From contig NZ_JAQGKQ010000052.1 of assembly GCF_028290025.1 (NCBI RefSeq), positions 1 to 64,000 on the forward strand: 64,000 bases of DNA, given 5' to 3'. The stretch comes from Cypionkella sp. GTDB lineage: Bacteria; Pseudomonadota; Alphaproteobacteria; Rhodobacterales; Rhodobacteraceae. A program made the position numbers and the translations under genes. The notes beneath the pieces were generated by a model. The model saw only the letters and a list, made by a program, of their open reading frames with translations. It was not told where the DNA came from and ran no database searches. Within the stretch, counting starts at the first letter, position 1; each line of letters starts with the position of its first letter. Positions 16,683 to 26,809 of this stretch are shown in pieces.

Positions 16683-18005
16683 ATGGCGAAAAAAGAGTTG
16701 AAGGCGAAGGTTAAGTCGTTGAAAGCCAAGCTGAAAGCCGTGGCACCTTCGCCTGTGGTTAAGGCAAAGAAAGCCAAGCCAGTCTCGCCGTTGGCTCCCG
16801 CCGCCTTCCCGAACCTACCGGTGATTGCGGGCGTTGAGTTTGCCGCTGTTGAAGCTGGCATCAAATACCAAAACCGCAAAGATCTGATGCTGGTGCGGCT
16901 TGCCCCCGGCACCGCGATGGCTGGGGTTTTCACCCGTTCGACCACCCGCTCGGCTTGCGTGCGCGATTGTCAGGTGAAGCTTGCGACCAAGGTGCCCGCT
17001 GGTGCTGGTGGCGCTATCGTGGTGAACTCGGGCAACTCTAACGCCTTTACCGGGCGCGTTGGCGATGAGGCCGTTGCTGCCGTCACCAATGGCGTGGGGG
17101 AGGCGCTGGGCATCCCCGCCTCCCGGGTGTTTTCATCCTCGACCGGGGTGATCGGGGAGCCGCTGCCCTATGCCAAAATCACCGACAAGATCGCTGATCT
17201 GGCGAGCGGATTGCGTGAGGATGCCATTGAAATGGCCGCCAATGCGATGATGACCACCGACACATTCCCGAAAGGTGCAGCCGCTTCCGTGCAGGGCGAT
17301 GGCGGTGAGATTAAGATCGCGGGCATCGCCAAAGGCTCGGGCATGATCGCACCGGACATGGCGACGATGTTGGTTTATATTTTCACCGATGCCAAAATCA
17401 GCCAGACCAATCTGCAAAAACTGCTGTCGCGCAACACCGAGCCGACGTTCAACTCAATTACGGTGGACAGCGATACTTCAACCTCCGACACGCTTTTGCT
17501 GGCCGCCACTGGCAAATCTGAGGCCGCCGAGCTGAAAGGCGCATACCTGAAAGCCTTCGAGATCGCCCTGCGCGGCGTGATGATGGACCTTGCGCATCAA
17601 GTGATCCGTGACGGCGAGGGGGCGACCAAGTTCGTCGAAGTTCGCGTCACCGGCGCTGCCTCCAACTCTGATGCGCACAAAGTTGCGATGGCGATTGCCA
17701 ACTCGCCGCTGGTGAAAACCGCTATCGCTGGCCAAGATCCGAACTGGGGGCGCATCGTTGCGGCGATCGGTAAATCGGGTGCCGAGGCGGATCGTGACAA
17801 GCTGAGCATCCGGTTTGGCGATGTCTTGGTGGCCGAAAATGGCTGGCGGAACCCCGAGTATAAAGAAGAAGACGGCGCGGCTTACATGCTGCAATCCGAT
17901 CTGGTGATTGCCGTCGATATAGGCTTAGGCAAATCTGCGCGTTCGGTTTGGACTTGCGATCTAACCAACCGTTACATCGAAATCAACGCCGACTACCGTT
18001 CTTGA
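16683..18005 (+). CDS. argJ: Bifunctional ornithine acetyltransferase / N-acetylglutamate synthase
   Basis: Recycles the acetyl group in arginine biosynthesis, moving it from N-acetylornithine to glutamate. 440 residues. The self-cleavage site is present (GMIAPDMATMLVY, nucleophile Thr about residue 228), with GNSNAFTG and NPNW-like PNWGRIVAAIG. The first 35 residues are an unusual Lys/Ala-rich extension (AKKELKAKVKSLKAKLKAV) before the core. ATG at 16683 has GGGGGA 6 nt upstream. mutT begins 3 nt after the stop. argG is also in the window, far to the right. Confidence 0.96.
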   Translation: MAKKELKAKVKSLKAKLKAVAPSPVVKAKKAKPVSPLAPAAFPNLPVIAGVEFAAVEAGIKYQNRKDLMLVRLAPGTAMAGVFTRSTTRSACVRDCQVKLATKVPAGAGGAIVVNSGNSNAFTGRVGDEAVAAVTNGVGEALGIPASRVFSSSTGVIGEPLPYAKITDKIADLASGLREDAIEMAANAMMTTDTFPKGAAASVQGDGGEIKIAGIAKGSGMIAPDMATMLVYIFTDAKISQTNLQKLLSRNTEPTFNSITVDSDTSTSDTLLLAATGKSEAAELKGAYLKAFEIALRGVMMDLAHQVIRDGEGATKFVEVRVTGAASNSDAHKVAMAIANSPLVKTAIAGQDPNWGRIVAAIGKSGAEADRDKLSIRFGDVLVAENGWRNPEYKEEDGAAYMLQSDLVIAVDIGLGKSARSVWTCDLTNRYIEINADYRS

Positions 18006-18008
18006 TAT

Positions 18009-18407
18009 ATGAAAACCCTGCTCGTCTCTGCCGTGGCCTTGATCGACTCCGAAGGCCGGGTGCTGCTCGCCCAACGCCCAGAAGGCAAATCGCTCGCTGG
18101 TCTGTGGGAGTTTCCCGGCGGCAAGGTTGAGCCGGGTGAAACGCCCGAAGCCGCGCTAATTCGCGAGTTAAGGGAGGAGCTTGGCATCGATACTTGGGAA
18201 AGTTGCCTCGCGCCGCTGACCTTCGCCAGCCACACTTATGAAGATTTCCACCTGCTGATGCCGCTGTTTGCTTGTCGACGTTGGGCCGGTATCGCTGCGC
18301 CGCAAGAAGGCCAAAAGCTGGCCTGGGTGCGTCCGCAAAACCTGCGCGATTATCCCATGCCTCCCGCCGATCTCCCGCTGATCCCGATCCTGCGCGACTG
18401 GCTTTAG
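18009..18407 (+). CDS. mutT: 8-oxo-dGTP diphosphatase, MutT type
   Basis: Hydrolyses oxidised dGTP to prevent A:T to C:G mutations. 132 residues. Complete Nudix box at about 37-59 (GGKVEPGETPEAALIRELREELG) and the MutT-like N-terminus LLVSAVALIDSEGRVLLAQRPEGKSLAG. Starts 3 nt after the argJ stop, so very likely cotranscribed and translationally coupled, as in relatives. Confidence 0.93.
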   Translation: MKTLLVSAVALIDSEGRVLLAQRPEGKSLAGLWEFPGGKVEPGETPEAALIRELREELGIDTWESCLAPLTFASHTYEDFHLLMPLFACRRWAGIAAPQEGQKLAWVRPQNLRDYPMPPADLPLIPILRDWL

Positions 18408-18575
18408 CGCATTGAAAAAGGCGTTCTGGGGCGAGCGGCATCAAATCGAAGCAACGCTCTTTAGAAACTGCATCATATTTCTGCAAGTTTTTCCATACGG
18501 CGATGAAATTGTGGTGGGAATTTTAACGAATCAGTTCTAGGCTTGAGAAATCATCGCTGATTGGGGGATTAGCAC

Positions 18576-18716
18576 ATGCTCAGAACGATTTCGGTAGGTA
18601 GTTGCGTTTCTATTCAAGGCTTGCTGGTGGGTCAGATGGCCGACGGCAAAATCATGGTAAAGGTCGATGAAAAAACTTTCGTAGGTTTTCCTGTCGCACG
18701 CATCAAATCGTCTTGA
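18576..18716 (+). CDS. Conserved-looking 46-residue protein
   Basis: Starts with ATG at 18576, GGGGGA 8 nt upstream, and ends TGA at 18716, just before a terminator. The product starts MLRTISVGSCVSIQG and has GQMADGKIMVKVDEKTFVG, a pattern of short beta strands like a small SH3-like or barrel fold, with no signal peptide or membrane segment. I recognise no function. A good ribosome site, own terminator and balanced composition support a real gene. It would be missed by a usual length cutoff. Confidence 0.7.
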   Translation: MLRTISVGSCVSIQGLLVGQMADGKIMVKVDEKTFVGFPVARIKSS

Positions 18717-18738
18717 GTCTTACATCAGCGCTATGAAA

Positions 18739-18764
18739 AAAAGGCCGGGTTTCCCCGGCCTTTT
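18739..18764. terminator. Bidirectional terminator between the small gene and infB
   Basis: AAAAGGCCGGG (18739-18749), loop TTTC, CCCGGCCTTTT (18754-18764). A-run on one side and T-run on the other, so it can end both the forward small-gene transcript and the reverse infB transcript. Confidence 0.85.
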
Positions 18765-18800
18765 CTATTTGGCGGCCCCCTGTTGCCGGAGAGCCAGTGA

Positions 18801-21413
18801 TTAAGCCAAGGTGCGCTGAATTTCTTCGCGCTCGAAGATTTCGATGACATCGCCTGCGCGAATGTCGTCGTAACGCTCAAACGCCATACCGCATTCTTGA
18901 CCCGAGATGACTTCCTTCACCTCGTCCTTGAAGCGTTTCAGCGTCTTCAGCGTGCCTTCATGGATTACCACGTTGTCACGCAGCAAGCGCACGCCCGCCG
19001 AACGACGTGCAACGCCTTCGGTGACCAAACAACCCGCGACTTGACCGATGCCAGTAACTTTGAAGACCTCTTTGATCGTCGCATAACCGATGAAAGTTTC
19101 GCGGATCTCGGCTTTCAACAGGCCCGAAGCTGCTGCTTTGATGTCATCCACCAGATCATAGATGATCGAGTAATAGCGGATTTCCACGCCCTTCTGATGC
19201 GCCGAGTTCCGCGCCGAGGCGTTCGCCCGGACGTTAAACCCGATGATCGGACATTTCGAGGCTTCCGCCAACATCACGTCGGTATCGGTAATCGCACCCA
19301 CGCCATAAGACAGCACGCGGACACGAACCTCGTCATTGCCAACCTTTTCAAGCGCTTGCACGATGGCTTCGGCAGAACCCTGCACGTCAGCCTTCACAAG
19401 CACCGGGAGCTCCGCAACCGACTGATCCGCCTTGGCTTTCGCCATCAGCTGTTCCAGCGTAGTCGCAGCACCGGCCGCCGCACGTTTGTCTTTCGCGGTT
19501 TTCAGACGATAATCCGCGATTTCCCGGGCTTGCGCTTCGGTTTCGACCACGTTCAGCGTGTCACCAGCCGAGGGTGTCCCCGACAGGCCCAGCACTTCGA
19601 CCGGAACCGAAGGACCAGCTTCGTCGATCCGCTCACCCTTGTCGTTGATCAAGGCGCGCACTTTGCCCCACTGCTCGCCGACAACAAAGATGTCGCCTTT
19701 GCGCAGGGTGCCATTTTGCACCAGAACCGTCGCAATCGGGCCACGGCCAACGTCAAGTTTAGCTTCAATCACAGCACCCGCAGCAGCCCGGTTCGGGTTG
19801 GCGCGCAGTTCCAGAATTTCAGCTTGCAGAGCAATGGCTTCCAGCAGTTCTTCGATGCCTTGGCCGGTCTTGGCCGAAACTTCGACGTCCTGCACGTCAC
19901 CCGACATCGCCTCAACAACGATCTCGTGTTGCAGCAGATCGGTGCGCACCTTGGTTGGGTCTGCGCCGTATTTATCGACTTTGTTGATCGCCACGATCAT
20001 CGGCACTTTCGCCGCTTTCGCGTGGGCAATCGCCTCAATCGTTTGCGGCATCACAGCGTCATCCGCCGCAACCACCAGCACGACGATATCCGTCACCTGA
20101 GCCCCACGCGAACGCATGGAGGTGAAGGCAGCGTGGCCGGGCGTGTCGAGGAAAGTCAGAACCTGACCTTTTTCGGTCGTCACCTGATAGGCGCCGATAT
20201 GCTGCGTGATGCCACCAGCTTCGCCGGAAACCACATTCGCTTTACGGATAGCGTCCAAAAGCGAGGTCTTACCGTGGTCAACGTGACCCATGATGGTGAC
20301 AATCGGCGGCCGGGTGATCCGGGTGCCATCGGCATCCGCCACCAGTTCGATCGCTTGCTCGACGTCAGCATCCGACACACGCACGACGCGGTGGCCGAAC
20401 TCTTCAATCACCAACTCGGCAGTATCGGCGTCGATGGCTTGGTTCATCGTCACCATCATGCCCATTTTCATCAGGCTTTTGACAACATCCGCAGCACGTT
20501 CGGTCATCCGGTTTGCCAGCTCAGAAACCGTAATGGTTTCCGGCAACTGCACATCGCGGAATTGCTTTTCAGGCTTACCAATGCCCAAAGCCTTTTGACG
20601 CGCTTTTTCTTGTTTGCGCTTCATCGCAGCCATTGAGCGGGTCCGACCGCTTTCGCCAGCCAACGCATCATTCAGCGTCAACTTGCCCGTGCGGCGACCG
20701 TCATCGGTTTTAGCCTTGGCGTTACGCTCACGCTCTTCGCGGTCACGGTCAACTTTGCGGACGGCCAAAGCAGGCTTAGCGCCCATTGGAGCACGCGCAA
20801 TCGCATCGTTAACAGCAGGTTGCGCCGGAGCGTTACGATCCGCACGATCACCACGACCCGAAGGGGCAGCAGCTTCCGCGGGTTTCTCAGGCGCAGCCGG
20901 TTGACGACGCGAGGTGCCAAGCACATCGGCCTTGCGAGCCGCAGCTTTGGAAACAGCCTCAGCGGCCGCTTCGACCCGAACGCGCTCTTCTTCGTCAGCT
21001 TTGGCTTTCGCCGCAGCCAGACGCTCACGCTCTTCTCGGTCTTTGGTTTCGGTTTCTTCGCGCTTGCGAGCACGCTCTTCGTCGCGGGCCTTGTCATCTT
21101 CAGCCCGGCGCGCATTGTCTTCGGCTTCGCGCGCTTTTGCTACGCGCAATGCCGCCAGACGGCGTTCCATTTCGGCATCGGAAATGCCAGCGGGGCGCTT
21201 CGAAGGATCGCCCAGATGTGATGCAGACCCCGGCGCAGCCGCAGCTCCGGGCGTACCCGGTTTGGCCGCTGCCACTGGCACGACCACGCGCTTGCGCTTC
21301 GTCTCAACCACAACGCTTTTCGTGCGGCCGTGCGAGAAGCTTTGCTTCACCTGACCGGGACGAGGTGCGCCGCCACCCAAGCCGAGGGGTTTCTTGCCGT
21401 CTGTATCGCTCAT
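18801..21413 (-). CDS. infB: Translation initiation factor IF-2
   Basis: GTPase that brings initiator tRNA to the ribosome. 870 residues. A long charged, Ala/Arg/Glu-rich N-terminal region (to about 290), IF2_N ([24 protein letters not shown]), G domain with [12 protein letters not shown] near residue 374, DTPGHAAF and NKVDKYG, then the C-terminal domains ending in [13 protein letters not shown]. Last gene of the rimP-nusA-ylxR-infB run within the window; rbfA and truB, often next, are not here. Confidence 0.98.
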   Translation of the reverse strand: MSDTDGKKPLGLGGGAPRPGQVKQSFSHGRTKSVVVETKRKRVVVPVAAAKPGTPGAAAAPGSASHLGDPSKRPAGISDAEMERRLAALRVAKAREAEDNARRAEDDKARDEERARKREETETKDREERERLAAAKAKADEEERVRVEAAAEAVSKAAARKADVLGTSRRQPAAPEKPAEAAAPSGRGDRADRNAPAQPAVNDAIARAPMGAKPALAVRKVDRDREERERNAKAKTDDGRRTGKLTLNDALAGESGRTRSMAAMKRKQEKARQKALGIGKPEKQFRDVQLPETITVSELANRMTERAADVVKSLMKMGMMVTMNQAIDADTAELVIEEFGHRVVRVSDADVEQAIELVADADGTRITRPPIVTIMGHVDHGKTSLLDAIRKANVVSGEAGGITQHIGAYQVTTEKGQVLTFLDTPGHAAFTSMRSRGAQVTDIVVLVVAADDAVMPQTIEAIAHAKAAKVPMIVAINKVDKYGADPTKVRTDLLQHEIVVEAMSGDVQDVEVSAKTGQGIEELLEAIALQAEILELRANPNRAAAGAVIEAKLDVGRGPIATVLVQNGTLRKGDIFVVGEQWGKVRALINDKGERIDEAGPSVPVEVLGLSGTPSAGDTLNVVETEAQAREIADYRLKTAKDKRAAAGAATTLEQLMAKAKADQSVAELPVLVKADVQGSAEAIVQALEKVGNDEVRVRVLSYGVGAITDTDVMLAEASKCPIIGFNVRANASARNSAHQKGVEIRYYSIIYDLVDDIKAAASGLLKAEIRETFIGYATIKEVFKVTGIGQVAGCLVTEGVARRSAGVRLLRDNVVIHEGTLKTLKRFKDEVKEVISGQECGMAFERYDDIRAGDVIEIFEREEIQRTLA

Positions 21414-21418
21414 GCGTC

Positions 21419-22054
21419 CTACGTATCCTTCAAGGCGATCTCGTCGCCATCCTGCTGAACGATTTGCCCACGCAAACCAGCCAGCCTTGCCGCTTCCTCT
21501 ACAACACGCGTCGTGAGTCCACCAGCCGCAAGCGCGGCGTGTATCGCACGTTCGCGCCCGAAAGCCAAACCCAATTCCTCCGCTGACAAAAAGCCGATAT
21601 ACGACCCCTCACCATCCGGTGCGCGCAGCTTCGTCTTACCGCGTTCGGACCCGTCGGCAGCTTGCAAAAGCACCCGAACCTTGTCCTTTTGCAGCCATTC
21701 TTTAACCTTTTCATAGCCCATCACGGCCCCACTGGCCTTGCGAGCCAAACTGATCAGGTCAACCACCCGCCGCAACAGCAGCGTTTCCACCAGATCGGCC
21801 AGATCATCCGGCACTTTCACCGGCTGACGCGCAGCCCGAGAGAACAGACCTTTTTTCGCGGCTTTCTCAATCGCCGCCCGATCTGCCGAGACATAGAATC
21901 CTCGGCCCGGCAATCGCGCCAGAATATCCGGCACGATCAAATCTTCTGGCCCCAGACAAAAGCGAATCAACCCCGCTTTCGGCTGGCTTTCACCGGTCGC
22001 AATACACTTGCGTTCCGGGTCGTCTTGCAGATTTTCCCGGCCACCGCGTGTCAC
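21419..22054 (-). CDS. ylxR: RNA-binding protein, YlxR (DUF448) plus L7Ae-like domain
   Basis: 211 residues. The N-terminal DUF448 domain has [20 protein letters not shown] and [18 protein letters not shown]. The C-terminal half (about 90-190; [25 protein letters not shown]) is an L7Ae/ribosomal L30e-like fold. Both suggest rRNA or RNase P RNA binding. GTG start at 22054; the N-terminus MTRGGRE is as expected for the alphaproteobacterial form. 21 bp after nusA and 5 bp before infB. Confidence 0.92.
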   Translation of the reverse strand: MTRGGRENLQDDPERKCIATGESQPKAGLIRFCLGPEDLIVPDILARLPGRGFYVSADRAAIEKAAKKGLFSRAARQPVKVPDDLADLVETLLLRRVVDLISLARKASGAVMGYEKVKEWLQKDKVRVLLQAADGSERGKTKLRAPDGEGSYIGFLSAEELGLAFGRERAIHAALAAGGLTTRVVEEAARLAGLRGQIVQQDGDEIALKDT

Positions 22055-22075
22055 GGTAATCCCCCGAGGCCTAAA

Positions 22076-23689
22076 TTAGGCCTCGGCCTCCTCGTCTTGG
22101 GTGTCAACCTCTGTGGTTGCACCTGCGAGTTCGGTCGGATCGACCCAGCCCAGCATAACCCGCGCTGTCATAACCAAAGTTTGCGCTTCTTCCAGCGAAA
22201 CGTCAAACTTCTCTAGAACGCCTTCATCCTTTTTGCGTTGACCGTTTTCTGTGGTCCAGCCACCGGCCAATTCCCAATCCGCACAGGTCGCGAAATCTTC
22301 GAGCGTTTTGATACCATCAAGCGCCAGCGCTTCCAGCATTTGGGGAGTGAGCCCCTCAAATTCAACCAGCGAGTCTTCGACACCCAATGCACGGGCCGCA
22401 TCCATCGCTTTGGTGTTGACCGCTTCCAGATAATCGCGGGCACGCGCCTGCAATTCGCCAGCCGTGCCTTCATCAAAGCCGTCAATCGACAGCAGCTCGT
22501 CAGCCTCAACGTAAGCGACTTCTTCGAGATTCGCGAAGCCTTCGGACACCAGCAGCTGCGCCATCATCTCATCGATATCGAGGCTTTCCATGAACAGCTT
22601 GGTGCGTTCAGCGAACTCAGCCTGACGGCGCGCGGATTCGTCGGATTCGGTAACGATATCAATATCCAAACCAGTCAACTGGCTCGCCAGACGCACGTTT
22701 TGACCACGGCGACCAATCGCCAATGACAGTTGCTCATCCGGCACCACGACTTCGATCTTGCCCGCGTCATCGTCGATGACAACTTTTGAGACTTCGGCTG
22801 GCTGCAATGCGTTCACCAAGAACGTCGCCTGATCGGCATTCCACGGAATGATGTCGATTTTCTCGCCCTGCAATTCGTTCACAACAGCCTGAACCCGGCT
22901 GCCGCGCATACCAACGCATGCGCCGACCGGATCAATCGAGTTGTCATAGGAAATCACAGCGATCTTAGCCCGCGAGCCCGGATCACGCGCCACAGCTTTG
23001 ATCTCAATGATGCCGTCGTAAATCTCGGGCACTTCCATCTTGAACAATTCCGCCATGAACTGCGGGTCGGTCCGGCTTAGGAAAACCTGCGGACCGCGAG
23101 CCTCGCGGCGCACGTCTTTGATGTAGCAACGGATCCGGTCGTTCGGGCGATACGACTCACGCCCGATCTTCTCGTTGCGGCGCAAGATAGCTTCGCCCCG
23201 GCCAATATCGACGATGATATTGCCGTATTCCTCGCGCTTGACCTGACCGTTGATGATCGTGCCTTTGCGGTCTTTGAATTCTTCATACTGACGGTCACGC
23301 TCAGCTTCGCGGACCTTTTGCAAGATCACCTGCTTGGCCGACTGCGCCGCGATCCGGCCCAAATCAACCGGCGGCACTTCGTCGACAATCTCATCACCCA
23401 CAACCGGGTCTTTCAGGTGATCTTTCGCCTGTTTCACCGTCAACTGAGCGTGGTGATTCTCAACGCCGTCATCTTCAACCACCGTCCGAATACGCGCAAA
23501 GGTCGCGCGCCCGGTTTTGCGGTCAATCTTCACCCGGATGTCCATATCCGCGCCGTAACGCGACTTCGCCGCACGGGCGAGGCTGTCTTCCATCGCCTGA
23601 ATGACCAGCTCGGGCTCGATCATCTTTTCGCGCGCCACCGCTTCGGCGGTTTGCAAAAGCTCAAGCTGGTTGGCAGAGGTAATAGCCAT
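22076..23689 (-). CDS. nusA: Transcription termination/antitermination factor NusA
   Basis: 537 residues: N-terminal RNA-polymerase-binding domain, S1 domain (about 135-200), two KH domains (VGACVGMRGSRVQAVVNEL and AIGRRGQNVRLASQLTG) and an acidic C-terminal repeat region. Modulates pausing, termination and antitermination. Lies 14 bp after rimP. The terminator-containing leader in front of rimP offers a possible route for NusA autoregulation. Confidence 0.97.
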   Translation of the reverse strand: MAITSANQLELLQTAEAVAREKMIEPELVIQAMEDSLARAAKSRYGADMDIRVKIDRKTGRATFARIRTVVEDDGVENHHAQLTVKQAKDHLKDPVVGDEIVDEVPPVDLGRIAAQSAKQVILQKVREAERDRQYEEFKDRKGTIINGQVKREEYGNIIVDIGRGEAILRRNEKIGRESYRPNDRIRCYIKDVRREARGPQVFLSRTDPQFMAELFKMEVPEIYDGIIEIKAVARDPGSRAKIAVISYDNSIDPVGACVGMRGSRVQAVVNELQGEKIDIIPWNADQATFLVNALQPAEVSKVVIDDDAGKIEVVVPDEQLSLAIGRRGQNVRLASQLTGLDIDIVTESDESARRQAEFAERTKLFMESLDIDEMMAQLLVSEGFANLEEVAYVEADELLSIDGFDEGTAGELQARARDYLEAVNTKAMDAARALGVEDSLVEFEGLTPQMLEALALDGIKTLEDFATCADWELAGGWTTENGQRKKDEGVLEKFDVSLEEAQTLVMTARVMLGWVDPTELAGATTEVDTQDEEAEA

Positions 23690-23703
23690 CGGAGGTCTCC
23701 CGC

Positions 23704-24309
23704 TTAGTGTTTGGTGGGTTCTGGAGCGTCTTCTTCGTCGCCCTCAGATGTTTCAATTTCGTCAAAGGCTGATTCGTCGATCACGCCGCTGGCTTTGCGT
23801 TGCCGCAGCATTTCGGTAATTAGCTCATCGGTCAGGATCAGCTTGGCATCCGCCAGCCATTCAAACTGCAAGCCGATAGTGACAGTGCCAGTCGGTTCTT
23901 CAATCTCAATCAGGACTTCGTCGCCCTCAACCCCGGCCAAAGTGCCTTTGAAGCGGCGGCGTCCGTCGATAAGTTCGGTGGTTTCGACGCGGGTTTCCCA
24001 GCCCTTCCACATCTCAAAATCCTTGAGACGAGTCAGCGGGCGGTCGATCCCCGGCGAAGACACTTCAAGAACGAAGTTCTCTTCAATCGGGTCTTCCACG
24101 TCCAGCACAGCCGAAACGGCGGTCGAAATCTCACCGCAATCATCGACCTCAATGCCGCCATCAGGACGGTCGGCCATGATTTGCAAGGTGCGAGTCGCCC
24201 CGCCCATCAAACGAATCCGCACCAGTTCAAAGCCAAGGCCCTCAATCACCGGAGTGACGATATCGGCGAGGCGGCGATCCATAGCGGTTTTGGCAATCAG
24301 ATCAGACAT
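23704..24309 (-). CDS. rimP: Ribosome maturation factor RimP
   Basis: 201 residues; assists 30S subunit assembly. N-terminal domain with [22 protein letters not shown] and [20 protein letters not shown], then the SH3-like C-terminal domain. ATG at 24309, with GGAAC 4-8 nt upstream. An in-frame extension to 24426 would translate straight through a terminator hairpin and is rejected. First gene of the nusA-infB operon. Confidence 0.95.
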   Translation of the reverse strand: MSDLIAKTAMDRRLADIVTPVIEGLGFELVRIRLMGGATRTLQIMADRPDGGIEVDDCGEISTAVSAVLDVEDPIEENFVLEVSSPGIDRPLTRLKDFEMWKGWETRVETTELIDGRRRFKGTLAGVEGDEVLIEIEEPTGTVTIGLQFEWLADAKLILTDELITEMLRQRKASGVIDESAFDEIETSEGDEEDAPEPTKH

Positions 24310-24311
24310 GA

Positions 24312-24417
24312 TGTTCCAAAAACAAAAAACGGGCCAACAGGCCCGCGTGTGACGATCGGTAGCTTCAGGTTTGGACCCGGAAGCAGCTGTTGCAGGGGAT
24401 ATATGCCGATCCCCTGC
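24312..24417 (-). promoter_or_regulatory. Structured leader with intrinsic terminator before rimP
   Basis: Read on the reverse strand, three hairpins follow one another: a perfect 8-bp stem (GCAGGGGA/TCCCCTGC, 24392-24399 with 24410-24417), an imperfect one over about 24361-24388, and CGGGCC-loop-GGCCCG (24330-24345) followed at once by TTTTTTGTTTTT (24329-24318). The last is a textbook intrinsic terminator ending a few bases before the rimP ribosome site. It may simply end the cupin transcript, but it leaves almost no room for a rimP promoter, so an attenuator is likely. Confidence 0.6.
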
Positions 24418-24433
24418 CGTTTGCAAGCTGCAA

Positions 24434-24787
24434 CTAGCCCTGCATGATCACATATAGCTTGCGCACCTGTTCGATTACTCGCCATTCGCCCTTCCAGCCC
24501 AAGGGCAGTGCAATCGCGTCGCCTGGGCCGAATTTTTGTGTGCTGCCGTCGGGGTGGGTCATCTCGACTTGGCCGGAAATGAAATGGCAAAACTCGGCGG
24601 AGGCGGTGCGGTCGGCGGTGAAGCGGCCGGGGGTGCATTCCCAGATGCCGATTTCTACGCGGCCATCTGCCGAGGTGAAAAGTGCCGTCGAGGCTTCTTG
24701 TTGGTCGCCTTCGAAGCTGGTCGGTTTTGAGGTGAAGGCTTCTAAAGGGGTGTTGGCTAGGGCGAGGAAGGCGGAGAAGTCGATCAT
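24434..24787 (-). CDS. Cupin-domain protein (DUF861/Cupin_3 type)
   Basis: 117 residues forming one small beta barrel: [36 protein letters not shown], then [17 protein letters not shown]. This is the cupin_3 pattern seen in ureidoglycolate-lyase-like and enzyme-of-unknown-function proteins. Metal ligands are only partly conserved. Substrate unknown. 101 bp downstream of pip on the same strand. Confidence 0.8.
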   Translation of the reverse strand: MIDFSAFLALANTPLEAFTSKPTSFEGDQQEASTALFTSADGRVEIGIWECTPGRFTADRTASAEFCHFISGQVEMTHPDGSTQKFGPGDAIALPLGWKGEWRVIEQVRKLYVIMQG

Positions 24788-24888
24788 TTGGGCCTCAGGT
24801 TAAGTGTTAAGAAAGTATTAACGTGGCTAGTGTAAGCCATTGATTTTATGAGGGTCGGGCCGTGTCCACGCGTGAACACTTGAGTGCT

Positions 24889-25860
24889 TTAGCCCCGCAA
24901 AGCATCCATCGCGGCCACCAAAGCCTCGGAAATCCCCGGCTCTGACAACGCATGTCCGGCCATGGGTACCACCTTTAACCGTGCCTTATCCCAACCATCA
25001 GCGAGCTTAGACGACGAAATCGGCGGGCAGATCATATCGAACCGACCCTGCACGATATCCGCGCCGATATGGACGATTTTGTGCCGATTTTGCAGAATCC
25101 AACCGTCAGACTCCAAAAACGCGGCGTTGACGAAATAGTGGTTCTCTAGCCGCGCGAACGCCCTAGCATAATCTGAAGGCCCGTCGCCGCCCATAAAGCC
25201 CTCGGAAGACACCGAAGCCAAAGCATTCTCCCATCCGGCCCACATCCGTGCAGCTTGGGTTTCGACAACCAGATCGCCGCCAAACAACCGCCGATGATAG
25301 GCCGCAATCAGATCGCCGCGTTCTTCCGGTGGAACCAATCCAACAAACCGCGCCCACAAGTCGGGATAAAACGTCCCGGCACCGCCGCCGTAGAACCACG
25401 TCAACTCTGCTTGCGTCGCCAAAAACACGCCGCGCAACACCAAGTGTTTGACGCGGTCCGGGTGCGAGATCGCGTAAATCAGCGCCAGAGTTGCGCCCCA
25501 ACTGCCGCCGAACAGGATGAATTGCTGAATTGCTAACGTCTCGCGGATCACCTCTATGTCACTGACTAGATGCCATGTAGTGTTAAGATCTACTGAAGCG
25601 TGGGGGCGCGAGCGCCCGCAACCGCGCTGATCGAACAGGATTACGCGATACACCGCCGGGTCAAAATAGCGCCGCATCGCAGGGCTACAGCCGCCGCCCG
25701 GACCGCCGTGCAGCACCAAAACCGGGATGCCATCCGGCCTGCCGCACTGCTCGACATAAATGCTGTGGCCGTCGCCCATGTCCAACGTCCGCTGATCGAA
25801 AGGTTCGACTGGCGGGTAAAGATATTCCTGCGCGCGCTTTTGTCCTGATCTGTGGTCCAT
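24889..25860 (-). CDS. pip: Prolyl aminopeptidase
   Basis: Alpha/beta hydrolase that removes N-terminal proline from peptides. About 323 residues from the ATG at 25860 (AGGA 5 nt upstream); a second ATG two codons earlier and a longer in-frame extension to 25911 are less likely. HGGPGGG oxyanion loop, FDQRGCGRS, nucleophile in GGSWGATLAL and the C-terminal His in VPMAGHALSE. Diverges from ubiG, 60 bp away. Confidence 0.92.
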   Translation of the reverse strand: MDHRSGQKRAQEYLYPPVEPFDQRTLDMGDGHSIYVEQCGRPDGIPVLVLHGGPGGGCSPAMRRYFDPAVYRVILFDQRGCGRSRPHASVDLNTTWHLVSDIEVIRETLAIQQFILFGGSWGATLALIYAISHPDRVKHLVLRGVFLATQAELTWFYGGGAGTFYPDLWARFVGLVPPEERGDLIAAYHRRLFGGDLVVETQAARMWAGWENALASVSSEGFMGGDGPSDYARAFARLENHYFVNAAFLESDGWILQNRHKIVHIGADIVQGRFDMICPPISSSKLADGWDKARLKVVPMAGHALSEPGISEALVAAMDALRG

Positions 25861-25920
25861 AATCATCCTATATAGTGCCGTTAGACTGCCCCGACACTGC
25901 GCGGCGCGCAAGGAGTTACG

Positions 25921-26661
25921 ATGAGCCAGACCAACACGATAGACCCCGCCGAAGTCGCTAAGTTTGAGGCGATGGCCGCAGAATGGTGGGATACTGAAGG
26001 TAAGTTCAAGCCGTTACATCTGATGAATCCGGTGCGGCTGGATTACATCACCACGCAGATCGCTGCCGAATTTGATCGGGAGTTGCAGGGGACGCAGCCG
26101 TTCAAGGGCTTGAGAATACTGGATATTGGCTGCGGTGGCGGGCTGTTGTCTGAGCCTATGGCGCGCTTAGGGGCGGATGTGGTGGGCGCGGATGCGGCGC
26201 CACGTAACATTCCGGTGGCGCGGCTTCATGCCGTGCAATCTGGGCTGACGATCGATTATCGTCACACGACGGCCGAGGATTTGGCGGCGTCAGGTGAGCA
26301 GTTTGATGTGGTTTTGAACATGGAAGTGATCGAGCATGTGGCTGATCCGCAGGGCTATTTGACCGCCTGTCAGCAGTTGTTGAAGCCGAATGGTTTGATG
26401 ATTTGCTCAACTTTGAACCGCAATCCGAAAAGCTTCCTGATGGCGATTATTGGCGCGGAGTGGGTAATGCGGTGGCTGCCAAAAGGCACGCATGACTGGG
26501 CGAAGTTTATCACGCCGGATGAGCTTTACGCGCTGATCAAAAAAGCGGGACTTGATCCGGTGGATCGCAAGGGCATGGTGTTCAATCCGATCAGTTGGAA
26601 ATGGGCGATTTCGGCGCGGGATTTCTCGGTCAACTATGTGACGGCGAGTGTGAAACGCTAA
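25921..26661 (+). CDS. ubiG: Ubiquinone biosynthesis O-methyltransferase
   Basis: Carries out the two O-methylations of ubiquinone biosynthesis. 246 residues. N-terminus [30 protein letters not shown] is diagnostic, followed by the SAM motif [19 protein letters not shown] and [15 protein letters not shown] at 25921 has AGGAG 6 nt upstream. Confidence 0.96.
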   Translation: MSQTNTIDPAEVAKFEAMAAEWWDTEGKFKPLHLMNPVRLDYITTQIAAEFDRELQGTQPFKGLRILDIGCGGGLLSEPMARLGADVVGADAAPRNIPVARLHAVQSGLTIDYRHTTAEDLAASGEQFDVVLNMEVIEHVADPQGYLTACQQLLKPNGLMICSTLNRNPKSFLMAIIGAEWVMRWLPKGTHDWAKFITPDELYALIKKAGLDPVDRKGMVFNPISWKWAISARDFSVNYVTASVKR

Positions 26662-26753
26662 GGTGTTGAGGTCGCCTGGTTAATTGGCTGATTTAACGAA
26701 AGACTAATGACCCATAAAGCGACCATTTTTGGGCCAGAAAGCGGCCATATGAT

Positions 26754-26782
26754 CGCCCCGCTCAGCTTAGGCTGGCGGGGCG
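26754..26782. terminator. Hairpin terminator between ubiG and the aldo/keto reductase
   Basis: CGCCCCG (26754-26760) pairs with CGGGGCG (26776-26782), with an inner stem CAGC/GCTG and loop TTAG. The T-run is short on both strands, but the place between two converging genes fits a shared terminator. Confidence 0.6.
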
Positions 26783-26809
26783 TTAACCAAGTTCACCGAA
26801 TCAGGCTTA

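Noticed and set aside
18897-20636. 579-codon forward reading frame
   Set aside because: Antisense shadow of infB, caused by high GC codon use; His/Arg-rich product without motifs.
24310-24433. A tRNA gene before rimP, as metY in E. coli
   Set aside because: Stems are present, but no acceptor/anticodon/T-arm layout with the right lengths can be drawn.
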